Source: Papaver somniferum
Taxonomy: Eukaryota; Streptophyta; Magnoliopsida; Ranunculales; Papaveraceae
Reading direction: 5' to 3'
DNA: 64,000 bases
NCBI RefSeq assembly: GCF_003573695.1
Contig: NC_039358.1
Span: 153,998,920-154,062,919, forward strand
Made by a program: the position numbers and the translations under genes. Shown here piece after piece: positions 11,493 through 23,589 of the stretch. The notes beneath the pieces were generated by a model. The model had not been told where the DNA came from. It did not search any database and saw nothing but the letters and a program-made list of their open reading frames with translations. Numbering within the stretch: the stretch's first letter is position 1; every line of letters starts with the position of its first letter.

Positions 11493-11786
11493 TAATGGCA
11501 ACTGCAAGATGAAACTTAGATTATATAAAGACAACTCTCTTTATTGATGTTTAGAAAATCTCTCAAAACTAAACACAAGATCTAATCTTGCTCATATGAT
11601 CAACCACAACTTTGGTGATCATATATATATATAACTATGAATTCCTTTTCCTAGTCCTATTACCTTATTACATGTCTTTCCTTTTCTTAGAACTAGATGA
11701 CTTCTAATTCCCTTAGGATTACATCAATTTCCTAATCTTGTCCTAACCAGCTTGTTAGTGACTTCTATGTTGAAGTTAATCGAACA
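11493..11786 (-). repeat. Copia LTR, right outer (5' LTR of unit 2)
   Basis: It matches the other two LTRs apart from scattered substitutions (for example TTAGATTAT for TTAGCTTAT). It is followed immediately by the second AGATC duplication at 11787-11791. Confidence 0.85.
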
Positions 11787-11791
11787 AGATC

Positions 11792-12324
11792 AACATTAGA
11801 AGTCTACATGGACGCTATGATGCACCCTTCCAACACACCTAAGTTGTGTTGAAATGAGATAAAGAATCGCCACAGGTATTTAAAACATTCTGGGGATGGT
11901 CAACGAATACAAAAGCTAGTATTCTCAACTTGGTTTGTTTCTTTCCTTTGAACTTATGAGATTTAACAATCTCCTTTCCTGATTTGGTAAATTCATCTAG
12001 TTTTAACTTCATTCTCTTCATGAAGTTTCTTCATGATTTTTTTATCCCGTTTGGAATCCCAACAGGTTTTGACAGTATACCATTTCTTCCATAAAAGAAT
12101 ATAATTTGAAGACTAAATCTTCTTGAGTTGATAAAGTAATACATGAAAGAGAGAAAAGACGATTAGGCGATTTTGAAGAAACCAACCCTAGTTTCTTAAT
12201 TTTTCGATTTCCCTCTAATCTCTCAATCAAATCTCATGACTCGTTTTGATTTTGATCCATCTGAGTCATATTTAGGCTTAAGGCATTTCGGTTGAGTTTC
12301 AATTGTTAGAGAGGCTTTTTTCAT
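11792..12324. other. Non-coding stretch, possible LINE 5' region
   Basis: No gene is supported. It lies between the Copia dimer and the LINE ORF1 remnant that opens near 12325, so part may be the LINE 5' UTR. Confidence 0.35.
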
Positions 12325-14347
12325 ATGGGTACAGAGAATGACATGGGGTTGGAAAATCTCCCTCATTTGAAATCTCAAACTTTTAATTCATCGGGAGAAA
12401 AATAAAGATAAGATTATGATGGTCATTGTAATAAATGAAGAGGCTAACAATAGCAATGTTTCTCCTTCTGTGACTGCATCAAAAGGGGGAAATGCTGAAA
12501 AGCTAACCTTAATAATTGGAGGTCTCTTTTTCGAAATTCTAGACCTATATTCCCTTCTTCTTTCAAATTTACACCTCTAGTAGAGTTAAATGGAAAGTAT
12601 TAGTTGTTGCTCAAACGGATTTCTTCTCAGAAGGTTTGATCAAATGTGAAAACATGGTAGTGGGATTCTTTTTTATAGGGAAGAGACTTTCCTAGCAGCA
12701 ATTCAACCTGCAGTGAGCAAGCTCTGGAAATTCATCAAGAAGTAGGTAAGTATCAACATTTATGGAGATTATGCTTTTATATTTGAATTCAATGATGAGG
12801 AGAATCATAGATTAGTTCTAGACACTGGGTTTTTCTACATCTCTGAAAAATTGTTTATTTTGAGACCATCGACTCAATTGCTGGAGAAGTCGATCTCAGA
12901 GATCAGATCAGTTCCAATTTGGGTAAGGATTTATAGACTTCCACTTTATATGTGGAATGAGGATGGACTAGGATTAATTTCCACTACCTAGGGAAACCCT
13001 TATTTGCAGATGAATGTACTTGAAAAGGCGAGGGTATCCAAATATACCTCAAGTTAAAAACTTTTCCTACCTATAAGTCCTTTCTCCGAAAGTGATTGTC
13101 TATGGACTGAGTCGAGACAATGCAACTAATCGGTTCACACTTCGTGTGATCGTCTATGGATACGAGATCGAGACAATACAACAACGAAGTATGTTTACTT
13201 GATAAAAAGGTTCGGACTTAACCAAACACAATAGGATTGCTTATCAAGTAAATAAGAATTAACGTTTGTGTAATTTACTTTAATTATAATAAAACAATTA
13301 TAATGCGGAAATATAAAGTAAATGACACAACAAGATTTTGTTAACGAGGAAACCGCAAATGCAGAAAAACCCCGGGACCTTGTCCATAATTGAATACTTT
13401 CAGGATTAAGCCGCTACACAAAATTATACCAACTTCGTATAGTTGAGACCAAGCAACTAAACCTATAGTTCACCTAGTTTCGTCTGTATTCCCACGCCTC
13501 CAGTTGATGAATAAGTCTCGTACTTGGAATAATTCCTTTGGTTCGTATTCCAAACAGTAAAGGAACAACAAATTTGTTTGGTATCAACTCTCTTCAACCA
13601 AGTGATGTGAGTTCGATAAAGGCTCTTCTGTTTATCTCAATAAACTCCTTCGTCGGGTTCTTAGATCTATCTTATTCTCAACTACCGAAGTAATTGTTAA
13701 GATTTTGCAATCAATACTTTTAATCACAAAGAATTGTATTGATGACGATCTACACAACTAATCAATCCAATCCACCACAAGGATAAACTGATTATAGTTG
13801 GATCCTCTTATACCGAAACAAGTATTGTGCACACCAAAGATTATGAACCCCAAATCAGAAATATTCAATATCTTCTTTGTCTTCAAATCTTCTTAGATCT
13901 TCAATAAATACATGCACACAACAACTTGAATCTCTTGTGATCAATCGCGCACAGAACGGAGTCTGTTAACAATGGATTATCACAAGATCGTCTTTAGCAC
14001 TAACAACAGTCTAAAGATCCCTGTCGAAACTTCGATCTAGTTTGAGTGAATCGTATATCAAAAGAGAAGATTCTCAAGCATAAAAAAACTAGGTGCAATC
14101 AAAGTTCAACCACCGTTAGTCAATCAAATCAATCGAAAACATAAGATAAACCGCAATTATCTAGTTTCCCACCAACGGTACTCGTAGATATTCTCAATCC
14201 CAAAGAAGACTTTAAACTGAGCGTTCGTAAGAGATTTCGCTTAATTAGGTTACTCTCCTCTCCGAATAGGCGGCTACACCAGTAACAACACAACCGAGGA
14301 AGTTTGCTGTCACGAAGGATTAGTTTGCTAGAATTGCAAACTTCAAG

Positions 14348-14355
14348 TATTTATA
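14348..14355 (-). promoter_or_regulatory. TATA box of solo LTR A
   Basis: Minus strand TATAAATA, about 1.5 kb from the LTR 5' end. It is in the same relative place as TATATAA in LTR B and LTR C. Confidence 0.5.
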
Positions 14356-14924
14356 GACAAGGAAGTTTGGACACCAAGGAATTTCCATAACCGAAAATAT
14401 TCTCATAGATATTCAATATATTCCAAATTCGGTTTCCATAATTCCTGGAAATGCTCTGTCCAAAATAATGACCGAAAATCTCTTTGGAAAATCTCAACTA
14501 GTAAATGCACATTACTAATTCTCATTTTCCTAAAATAAAATTAACAACCTTAAATAAAAGATTCTTAACTTATTTATATTTCGATCCTGGGATTTTCTTC
14601 TTGTAGCTATTAAGGAATAACTTTGAACAATAAAAGATAAACATTACTGTACGTGTTCAAAGTATGCCGGTATCCTTACTTCGTAAGTCCTCTTTCATAC
14701 TTACAACCTTGAAACCGGTTTGCCACACTTCCAAACAAGTTTAGAATTGGTTCATCTGACTTTCAAGAACTATGCAATTGATTAAGAAACACTCAATCAC
14801 AAATCATGGGTTTAATGGTTCTACCAAAACAAGTTTCGGTTCTACCTCCATGTGAGTATTGTGCATAGTCACACTATCTTTCCAAAATTCGGTTGACTAG
14901 ATACTAGGATCGGTTCCCCACATA

Positions 14925-15115
14925 TATATGGTATCTAACTTATATGTGTTGCACATGTCCATAGGATCGGTTCCCCCTTGCCTAAAAACGTGTTGCATAT
15001 GTCCATAGGATCGGTTTCCCTTTCTGCTACAAACTTTTTGCACCTCATACAAGTATCGATTCCCCTTTGTGATGTGTTGCACCTCTTCATAGGATCGGTT
15101 CCTGTTTACCCAGAT
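14925..15115 (-). repeat. Short tandem array inside solo LTR A
   Basis: Plus-strand units of about 57 bases recur around CATAGGATCGGTTCC, each preceded by GTTGCAC or a variant. Three to four degenerate units lie some 570-770 bases upstream of the TATA box in the element's own direction. Confidence 0.7.
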
Positions 15116-16189
15116 TCGGTCAAAAAAATCACAAACGCGATCATATCATCTCAGGTGATTACTTAAGATCGGTTTCACTAATAAAAGTCATACCAATACA
15201 TAAGTCAGGACTTAGCGAATAGTTTTACCAAGAACACAAACAAATCGTGAGCGGTTATACTAAATCACACATATTGGATGTTAACAAGATATGCAATGAA
15301 TAACAATCCCAATAACGCCTGGCGATTTCCTTTTCGATTCATAAACAAGTTTATGAACTTACTTTCTTAAAACACATGTAAAACATTGTTTCTTAGGATG
15401 AAATCCTCACCTCATACCCATACATAATCACAATAGCATTTAAACGATCATGTCGATGTCTTATCTACAAAGTTTAATGGTTAAGCAATAAACTTCATAT
15501 TCTATTCCTTAATATTATGTCTATCTAGAGTGTTCATGCTTCGCAGTTTCGTTTTAAATATGCACGACTTGAAAGATACACTAGGGAATGAAACAGTTCA
15601 AGTCAAATATCACTAACCTCAAGTGGAAGGATGATGTTGTCGTTGTAGCTTCTTACGTCTTCACTTCTTCAAGTCTTCGCAATACTTGTAATGTCTCATA
15701 TCCTAATACTTTCAAGCTAACCTATACGAAGTTGACTCTAGTACATAATCAAGCGACTCTTAAATGAGTTTTGCTTCACTAAAATATGAAAACCAAACTT
15801 GAAATACCAACGCTTGGTGAGTTCAACCGAGCTATGCTCTAACAGTAATATCAATAAAAATAGGTTATCTTATGCAAGAGTTTGCATTGAAATTGATTTG
15901 GAATTCTCATACCTTACTAGCATCCCATTATTGGTTAGCAATAAGATTTCTTTGGAGCTTCCAACGGAATATCAATGGAATTGTCCCCTAACAGTGTGGT
16001 ATGTATGATCCTTGGGCATACTGTTAAGTCATGTCTAAAGAAAATGAAGACTAGGTGGACTCTTAAGAAGGTTTGAAAGTCAGCTCTGTAATGACCCGAC
16101 TCTCCACCGGCACTGTCCCCACTTAGCCATTGTGGTCATCCGGCAGTGTGGGGTTTCAATGGGACCACTGCGGTCATCCATCAAAATAT

Positions 16190-16287
16190 TTCTGGGAGGT
16201 CACCTATCGCTGGATTACTCCAGCCTGAGAACGCTTAACTTCATAGTTTTCTTCCAATTCCGGTGCCAATTATGCTAAAAAGGCCTC
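16190..16287 (-). other. 5S rRNA-like segment in the left TRIM LTR
   Basis: The minus strand reads GCACCGGAATT-like sequence, then GAAGTTAAGCGTTCTCAGG, then ATAGGTGACCTCCCAG. These correspond to the 5S rRNA centre, box A and box C regions. It is too diverged to be called a functional 5S gene. Confidence 0.75.
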
Positions 16288-16483
16288 GGTATAATGTAGA
16301 TGTTCCTTGCCTATTATGAGACTAGTATCTGGCATAACCTCCCAGCATACTCTCTAACAGAGCAAAAGAGACCATCCCTAGTTGTATCCAGCTATCACCG
16401 ATATTCTTCCCACTTACCCACTACACGGTTATCCAGCGGTGTGGGATTTTTAACGACACTGTTGCGGTCATCCAGCAGCAGTT

Positions 16484-16585
16484 TCCTAGGAAGATACCCA
16501 TCCGGTGACTACTCTCGGCCGAGCATGCTTAATTGAGAAGTTTTTTCTCATTACTCATTCAAGTTTGCCCATCAATCCTTGGTGT
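16484..16585 (-). other. 5S rRNA-like segment in the right TRIM LTR
   Basis: The minus strand contains AATTAAGCATGCTCGGCC, GAGAGTAGT and GGATGGGTATCTTCCTAGGAA-like sequence, the same 5S landmarks as in the left LTR but with different substitutions, so the two LTRs have diverged separately. Confidence 0.75.
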
Positions 16586-17470
16586 TAGGAACGCACAAAC
16601 CATTACGTATATTCTACTCGGCGAACTCTCCCTGCCGAATCGCGGTATTACAAGCTCACTTTGAAGCTATTGTTGGTGTTGAGAGAATCACTAGTTCTTA
16701 GGAAGAAGGGCTAGTTCAAGGGTCAATTGAAATGAAAGTTAATAGTAGTAACAATAATAGAAATAAAGAGCCAGTTGACTCTACTCTAAATGAATAGAAG
16801 CAAATGATTTAAATCTCATTGGTGCTTCAAATGGTTTAGAAGCCGGTGATGAAGTGGGTGAAGAGACAAATATATTGAAAGAGAAATATGTCAATATTTT
16901 CATAGGTGATATGGATCTTCGACTACTGTAGAAATTTTGGGACCAAAGATAATCATGATTGATGGGAACAAATGTATGCATACCCTAGCTTCTTGTCCAA
17001 CTGGTGTACATGAGAATAAGAATATGGGAGAGTAAATAGCTGCGAAAGGGAAGAGTACCTTCTCCTATAAGAGGGGTAATCATCATATGGCTTCATCTAA
17101 GTATAATTTGTTCATGGTATATGGCGATTTTACAGCTAGGAGTAGATTCCCTATCAATAGGAACAAGGTGACAACAACAAGAAAGGGTGAAAATATGGTG
17201 TCACTAGTACTTCTTTAGTGCCAAGAAAAAGGGAGAAGGGGGAGTCCAAGTCCCTCTAAGTTGACTATCAATGGAGCAACACCAAAGGTTTTCAGTCCCT
17301 TGAAAATGACTGCCAATAAACTTGCAGCAAAGAACAAGGAAGAAAGAATTACTATATAAGAATATTCTGATGACGAAGATTGTTCTGATGCCGAGTTTGA
17401 GAGACTAATTAGTCACCTTTCCGGAAAGGTAAAAATGATTATTAGAACTCATAGATAACATGTAAAAGTG

Positions 17471-17611
17471 TAATGGGATGGTAAAATTAATAAAATTTGT
17501 AAGGAAAGCTTGGGGAGAGGTCATAGAACCCAAGCAAATAAGGTTTAGTTTTTGTAGGTCTTTGCTTTTGTTTGCAGGACTTTGGATTTGCTTTGCTTTG
17601 TGCTAGGTTTT
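17471..17611. other. Possible LINE-derived linker before solo LTR B
   Basis: Probably still LINE sequence downstream of ORF1. No reading frame is preserved. Confidence 0.3.
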
Positions 17612-18279
17612 GATGATGTTAGAGCATTGCTCGGTCGAACTCACAAGTGTTGCTATCTCAAGCTTGTTGTCAAATTTAGTTGTCAACTATATCTTGATTT
17701 CTAGTCTACAATTAGTTAAGTCTCGTATTAGGATAGAAGATGTAGTTGAGAAACAGACATCATAGAAGTCATCACTGCTTTCTACTGTTTGAAGACAAAA
17801 ATCAACCGAAGCTTTTGGAGAAATTCTTTAATAAAAGGTAAGTGAAGACTGAACCACATATATCTCAAGTTAGATTCATATTTTATCTATGAGACGATGT
17901 CGCATAACTAATTAGACTATTGTAAGTATATCAAGATTTTCGAGTCAAGATTTATCTTGTTATTAGTTCTCGAAATATGACTAAGATTAATGAATATTTG
18001 TCATACTTGATGAATTTCGGTTAAGAAGAATTTATTGTTCGAAATCAAAATCATGATTCAAGAATTATCATTCGAAAATAGCCTGAAACAGTGATATGTG
18101 TGATTGATGTTATTCGGGAATGTTTCGAATCGATTTAGAGATAAATATATAACTACTGTAAATTCAAATATAAGACAGTGTACATACCCGTCTTACAAAC
18201 TGGAAAAACTATTATAAGTCTGAAGTTGTAATACATGTACTCATACACGTAACAGAGTAGCTATATCTCGACTAATATA

Positions 18280-18560
18280 ATTTTGGTACGCATACGCGTA
18301 TGCACACCTTTAAAAGTATGTGAACTCATGAACCCGGATCGATACGCAAACCACTACCCGTACTAGAAAAGAACTGTTGGTCTCGGAACGGATTTGGTAT
18401 CCATACCGGTACACGTACCAGAAAATTTCGGTGAACTCCGGGCTCATTATTGTCTTAAGGTATCCATACTGGTAAACGTACTGAAAAAATTATGTGAACT
18501 CCGGAACTCGGTCATGTTATAAAGTATACATACCGATACACGTACTTTGACTTAAATATT
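18280..18560 (+). repeat. About 63-bp tandem array inside solo LTR B
   Basis: Units begin GGTATCCATACCGGTACACG and contain GTGAACTCCGG. About four to five degenerate units end some 380 bases before the TATA box. Confidence 0.75.
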
Positions 18561-18933
18561 TACGAATCGGTTGACTATTTGTACCTTGTACATTTACTTA
18601 CCATGTCGATTAAATTTATATGCACATACAATTATTTCTTAGAGATAATTAGCATTTGAATAATCTCTAAAAAACAACATAGACGTATTTGATCACATTA
18701 TTGTGACTCGAGTTAAGTCTTAAGTGTTTATGAAAATTCTCAAGCCTATAGTTGAGTTGGATAGCTTCGGCTAACCATTTATGAGCGTGGTTTTGTACAC
18801 GGTTCGGTTATAACCAGAGTGTATATCTTGATTATATAAATCAGATTCAAAGATTCATCTAACGATGGATATTGTTTGCTTGGTTCCAAAGCTATGTTAG
18901 CTTAAACCTAAAGCAAGATACGCTTTGAATGTT

Positions 18934-18940
18934 TATATAA
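18934..18940 (+). promoter_or_regulatory. TATA box of solo LTR B
   Basis: TATATAA followed by GGGTAACTC, conserved with LTR C. It probably marks the U3/R boundary region. Confidence 0.6.
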
Positions 18941-20004
18941 GGGTAACTCTTGGAAACTGGGATCTTTGAATCTTGACACTACTTTTTGGTGTGTCATAGT
19001 TGTAACTAGAGTCGTCCTCTCCAGAAACCCTTTTAGGGTTTAACGACTACAAAAACTTCATAGGGATTCATGAAGCCAGGTCCATCTATTGTTTATCTTG
19101 ATAGCTCGAGTATCCTGATCTTGTTCGATTGTTGAGCTGCTCACTTGAACAAGATAGATAGAAATCTTCAAAGTTCTCTTCGTCTAAAACTTTGTTGATT
19201 CCACAAGTTTGATACTTGTGAGGTGAATAATAATCTAGGTTGCACTTAGGGTTGCATAAGTCCGGATTTTGAGGTTAGCTAGACTTTGTCTATTGCTATC
19301 GATTTTTATCACCTTGATCTTTGATCAAAAAGGAAATCACACATATAGGCTTATCTGTGGGAGGCAGATTGGTTTAAATTCTTCAATTGAGTTGAAGCAA
19401 CACTTAGTTGGTGTGACGTCAACTAAGGGAATCAATTGCGCAGAGTCCTGCTGGGATTCAAGAGGCTTAAGGAACGCGACTGTAATTGAATTGTTGTGAG
19501 GGTTTAATTAGGTCTCAACTACATTCCACTCCGAAGTTAAGTGGTAGTAGGCTAGTGTCTGTAGGGGCTTAATACAGTTTGGTGTTCAATCTGGACTAGG
19601 TCCTGAGGTTTTTCTGCATTTGCGGTTTTCTCGTTAACAAAATTTCTGGTGTATGTGTTATTTCTTTTCCGCATTATATTGTTTATCTTTATAATTGAAA
19701 TATCACAGGTTGTGCGTAAATCAATCATAGTAGATACGTCCAACCTTGTTTGTTGGATAAGACTTAATTGATTACTTGGGAAATTGATCTTTGGAATCAC
19801 CCAGGTACTCTCACACGCAAATCAGGTTCACAGACTAGTCTCTGTAAACTTTCTGATTATGAGAGAAAGAGATATAACTCTGAATATTATTCCTTGATTG
19901 AATTTTATTAAGTTGAACTCTCGGAATTGTGTTTAAGTTTGTCCACACATATTGCCTACGAAAAAGTTGGTGGTGTATTTTGGTACCCCCGTGTTTTCAG
20001 ATGC

Positions 20005-22978
20005 CCTAAAAGAGGTTAAGGGAGTGTCAAGCTATAATAAATGGTTGGGATTCTACAAGTAAATTAGGGTGGTTATGAAAAATGGAGAGGATTATAAGTA
20101 GGTAAGGATGTCCTATTAATAGGTCAAGGAGGTACAATAGAGGAGATTGAGGAGTCAACATTGGCTTAAGAAGGAAAGAATGACTCACTTGCAAATACCC
20201 CTAAAATGGAGGGTTTGGAAATAATACCTCCGAAACAGATGGATATATAAGGAATAGATTTACACTAATGAACCAAGTATCTCCCCAATTAGTGCACATC
20301 TTGTTGCTATTAGGGTTGGATCACGAGTCATTTGGAAACACTAGTCAGCTAGTCAGTTTGTTTTATAGCAGACTGTTATGGTCTCTCAGCTTAATTCGAG
20401 AGAGACATTTTCAGGTATTGTTCTATCCCTCTTTTACACCTACTTCCCTACAAATATTCTTCGTAAACTTTAATTCGACAAGAACCCAAGTTCCCTAATC
20501 ATTCATTTATTAAATCCCAACCATTTATCATAATACAATCGAGGTAGCAATACCATATTCCATTTGTTTTTCGCTGGTATTCAGAGTTCTGAAGTAACTC
20601 AAATTTCCAAAATTGACCACGTACTTCCTATTATGCCTAAAAATAATTGAATCTAGGCCTAAAATTTTAAACTGAGGCATATGTTTGTACCAAAAAATAA
20701 CTTTTGGCACAAAACACGATTGATTTGACGATGATGGTGTAAAATAGGGTTAAACAAATTAAAGATAAATAAAAGAGACAAGAATCTAAAGTAGTTCGGC
20801 GATTTATGCCTACATCCACTGACAAATCCCCTTAGAAGAGACGTTTTATTTATATAAGCATTACAATGGTTTTTCTCCGGGTAAGAAAGCATAGATCTCG
20901 TTTGCCTCTTAGGGTTTATACCCGAGTATTTATATAGTCTACGGTAGACCCTAATTATGAAATAAACTTCATATGCAAGTAACATGGGAAGAAAGACACG
21001 TGGAAACTTCTGGAACCTTCTTTTGGGTTAGCGGAAGTGAATACGTACCATGCAGTCTTGACTAGCGGGTTTTTCGATTATTTTATAGAGGGTACAAACA
21101 ACATTAGAAGATATTAAAACAGACTACAAACGATCACTCTCAACATAAAAATTAACCATCTAAGTATCTAGAAATCAACTTCAACATCTAGACCGCGTAT
21201 TTTTTGCAAGAACTTGTTATCCTCCTCAAGCTTCAATATCCAAATGTTGTAGCGTTTCATGGTGCAGTTCAAGATAGCCCAGGGCAATTCTTACCGTGTT
21301 TATGGTGAATTGTTATTCTAGGAATGATTCAGCATACAAGATACTCAAGAACAAGTAACTTGTCTGTATAATTCTCTTTCTAGACTAGGAACTGGTTGAA
21401 TGTTAATCGTATATGAAAATTTTCATGAATGTTATCGGGTATCGTGATGATAAAGAAAAGAATCTTATAATAACGTGTTATGGATCCATCTTTTGAAATG
21501 AGTATTTGCATTCTCAAAATGTTATATATCAGGTTTTAAAGAGTAACAACTTGTTGTTGAACTTGAAAGATCCATTAAGATCCATCAGCAAGGTGATTAC
21601 AATTAATTTATTTTGTTTATTTAATGTACGTGCCATTATGATATTCTTAATATTGAGAAATAACGAGTATTTGATAAGTAAACAAAATTTTATAAGTATC
21701 TTAACAAGTTGATGATTTTGGTTTATTTAGTTTTAAATTAGAAAAATATATATATTTAGGTACTTCCCATCTTATTGTTGAATCATTGTTCATCGCAGTT
21801 AATTAAATATTTGGTATTACATAGTTTTTGAGTAAATCTAAAAATTTCAGAAAAAAATCGAATTTAAATAACCGTCACATTTATCACAAATTGTTAAAAT
21901 ACACAATTAGTGGGAACTTATTCTCTTTGTAATGAATTGAATGCAATTTTGTACTAGTCGTATAATTGTATATATGATCTAGATTGAACTTAGACAGTTG
22001 TTTAAGGAGGGGTTGATATTTAACAATATCGAGATGTACCACCAGATCTTTCATTAGGTAGGTCAAGCTCAGCTTAACCTTTTTCTGATAGTGTTTGTCA
22101 TGACAACAACATACTAGCCACCTGAAAACACTATGGTCATGGTTTGAGACCGCTATTCAGTGGCTTTGGATAAGGCATTTCTTATTTTTGATGCGCAGAT
22201 GTGTAAGCTCCAAACAAATAGTTTTTCATCTTTATTATTTTTGTTTTATTTTCTTACTTATGGAATACAAAAAATTACAGTTGGCCAACTTCCAATATGC
22301 TGGCATTCCTTGGAGAAAATATTCTGGAATGAAGGATGGGGACCTCGTTAACAATATAACGTATTTTGGTATTACTCCTGCATGAGATAAAGCAAAGCCT
22401 ACCCCTTTAACCTTTAGGTAATCTTAGATAAATATTAAAAATTACTTTAAAATAGCAAAAATGTAACAATTATTTAATAAGTTTAATTACTAAATGAAAA
22501 TATGGGAAATATAGATAAGATAGTAAAATTACCACTCTTATCCATTTGAAAAGTCCTCCCATAAAAAGGTCAATGATTTGTAATTCAACGTCCTCAATGA
22601 ACAAATTAGGGGATAACACGTACACAACAAGGATGAACCAAAGAGAGTTTCGTCTATCATATATGAAAATTTAATTACTAAGTAATGAGGTGTCAAACTC
22701 AAAATAAAAATATTTCTTACTTCTTCATACACTAACTTGTAAGCAACTTCATTCTTAAGGGACTAGAGATCAGAAGTTGTTAATCTAAATTTTTGAATGT
22801 AAACAATGCAAAGCCACAAATGAAAGAATATTAACTAATACAAAAATGATGATGAGATTCATCAAGCAATCCTTTTTCATCACAGAACATGAATCTAACC
22901 AACGTAAGCTATGTTCTTTGAAATATACTAACATGGGGAAAAAACAAAAATATGCAATATACTAGCAACCCTAAAATA
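20005..22978. other. Repeat-derived non-coding stretch
   Basis: No gene is supported. 20005-20260 may still be LINE remnant from before solo LTR B. Around 20791-20820 the sequence GTAGTTCGGCGATTTATGCC resembles a motif often met in plant LTRs, and CCCGAGTATTTATATAG near 20920 could be an old LTR promoter on the minus strand, but no element borders are visible. The rest is AT-rich sequence. Confidence 0.35.
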
Positions 22979-23589
22979 GTTGTTGTTAGAGCATTGCTCG
23001 GTCGAACTCGCATGTGTTGATATCTCAAGCATGTTTGTCAATGTTAGTGATCAAAACTATAAGTCTTGATTTCTAGTCTATTATAGCTAAGGTCTCGGAC
23101 TAGGATAGAAAGTGTAGTTGAGCTCAAGAACTCCATGGAAATCATCATACAAGACGAAGGACTACTCAAGGAACCGGTGGATCTTCATCGACTAAAAGGT
23201 ATGTGGAGACTTGAACTTATCTATCACTCAAAAGTCTATTTATCTCCTATCTTGAGACAAAAGTCGTTTTGCTATATAGACTTAGATTATACACATTTGC
23301 TATTTCGAGTCGAGTTTATCTCGCCTATCTATTTCTCGAAATATGTATTGGTAAGCTTTCGCTTTAGCCAACTTCATCTTTACCTAGTGACGAAATTCAT
23401 GACAAGTTTCAATCACTTTGAAAATTGCTTACTTTGACGAAAAATAGTTTGTGAATAACAATTATAGAATATCAACGTCCTCTAAGAATGTTTCAATGAT
23501 TGAAATAAGAGTTTTGATAATATAACCATTGGAGGATATAAGCATTGTTGTGGAAAAACATATATGTATAAGTCCTTATTCCTTGAACC

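Larger units (their letters stand above)
3436..11786 (-). mobile_element. Tandem dimer of a Ty1/Copia LTR retrotransposon (LTR-int-LTR-int-LTR)
   Basis: Three nearly identical LTRs of about 292-294 bases lie at 3436-3729, 7457-7748 and 11493-11786, with two internal regions of about 3.7 kb between them, all read on the minus strand. Each internal region starts after the right-hand LTR with a primer binding site complementary to initiator tRNA-Met, then a gag opening MENETTIVG, and runs protease, integrase remnant, reverse transcriptase and RNase H. That order defines the Copia superfamily. A purine-rich tract lies just before the left-hand LTR of each unit. One perfect 5-bp duplication (AGATC) flanks the whole array. 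Both copies carry frameshifts, and both lack most of the integrase core. The array probably arose by unequal recombination between LTRs, or by insertion of a dimeric cDNA. Confidence 0.9.
13021..15844 (-). mobile_element. Solo LTR A (2.8 kb) of the TGTTAGAGCAT family
   Basis: On the minus strand it begins TGTTAGAGCATAGCTCGG and ends CTCGCCTTTTCA, the TG...CA form of an LTR. Flanks are GTACT (13016-13020) and GTAAT (15845-15849), a 5-bp duplication with one change. A TATA-like box (14348-14355) sits near the middle, followed by a region with TTTCCGCATTATAATTG that copies B and C share in similar form. No PBS, coding region or second LTR adjoins it, so it is a solo LTR. It is longer and more divergent than B and C. 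The superfamily cannot be assigned without an internal region. Confidence 0.8.
16087..16652 (-). mobile_element. Cassandra-like TRIM with 5S rRNA-like LTRs
   Basis: A 566-base element with ends TGTAAT and ATTACA, flanked by perfect AGCTC duplications (16082-16086 and 16653-16657). It has two diverged LTR-like halves, about 16087-16319 and 16383-16652, around roughly 60 internal bases. Each half contains, on the minus strand, sequence matching the middle and 3' part of plant 5S rRNA, including AAGTTAAGCGTTCT or AATTAAGCATGCT followed by GGTGACC or GGATGGGT segments. TRIM elements of the Cassandra family are known to carry 5S rRNA sequence in their LTRs. No coding capacity. It is inserted into the LINE ORF1 remnant. 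The exact inner LTR borders and the primer site are degraded; orientation follows the 5S strand. Confidence 0.85.
12325..17470 (+). pseudogene. LINE ORF1 (gag-like, DUF4283 plus zinc knuckle) remnant in pieces
   Basis: Pieces at 12325-13020, 15845-16086 and 16653-17470 read as one plant LINE ORF1 with stops and frameshifts. The first piece has the DUF4283-type run (IYGDYAFIFEF, then RSVPIWVRIYRLPLYMWNE near 12910-12965). The second opens with RLSYARVCIEID, the strand that normally follows DUF4283, and carries a damaged CCHC knuckle of which GHTVKSC near 16014-16034 survives. The third has the basic linker and an acidic C-terminal tail (EYSDDEDCSDAEFERL near 17360-17405). Removing solo LTR A and one copy of its target duplication makes the first junction read in frame, which confirms that the insertion broke one ORF. 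The element is dead. Confidence 0.75.
17617..19999 (+). mobile_element. Solo LTR B (2.4 kb) of the TGTTAGAGCAT family
   Basis: It begins TGTTAGAGCATTGCTCGG and ends CCCCGTGTTTTCA. Flanks are GATGA (17612-17616) and GATGC (20000-20004), a 5-bp duplication with one mismatch. A TATATAA box at 18934-18940 is followed by GGGTAACTCTTGGAAACTGGG, very like LTR C. The 3' part has the shared CTGCATTTGCGG and TTTCTTTTCCGCATTATAT blocks. No internal region is attached. Confidence 0.85.

Noticed and set aside
16190..16585. Functional 5S rRNA genes
   Set aside because: Both blocks are heavily diverged, sit in TRIM LTRs bounded by AGCTC duplications and lack a full 120-base 5S copy.
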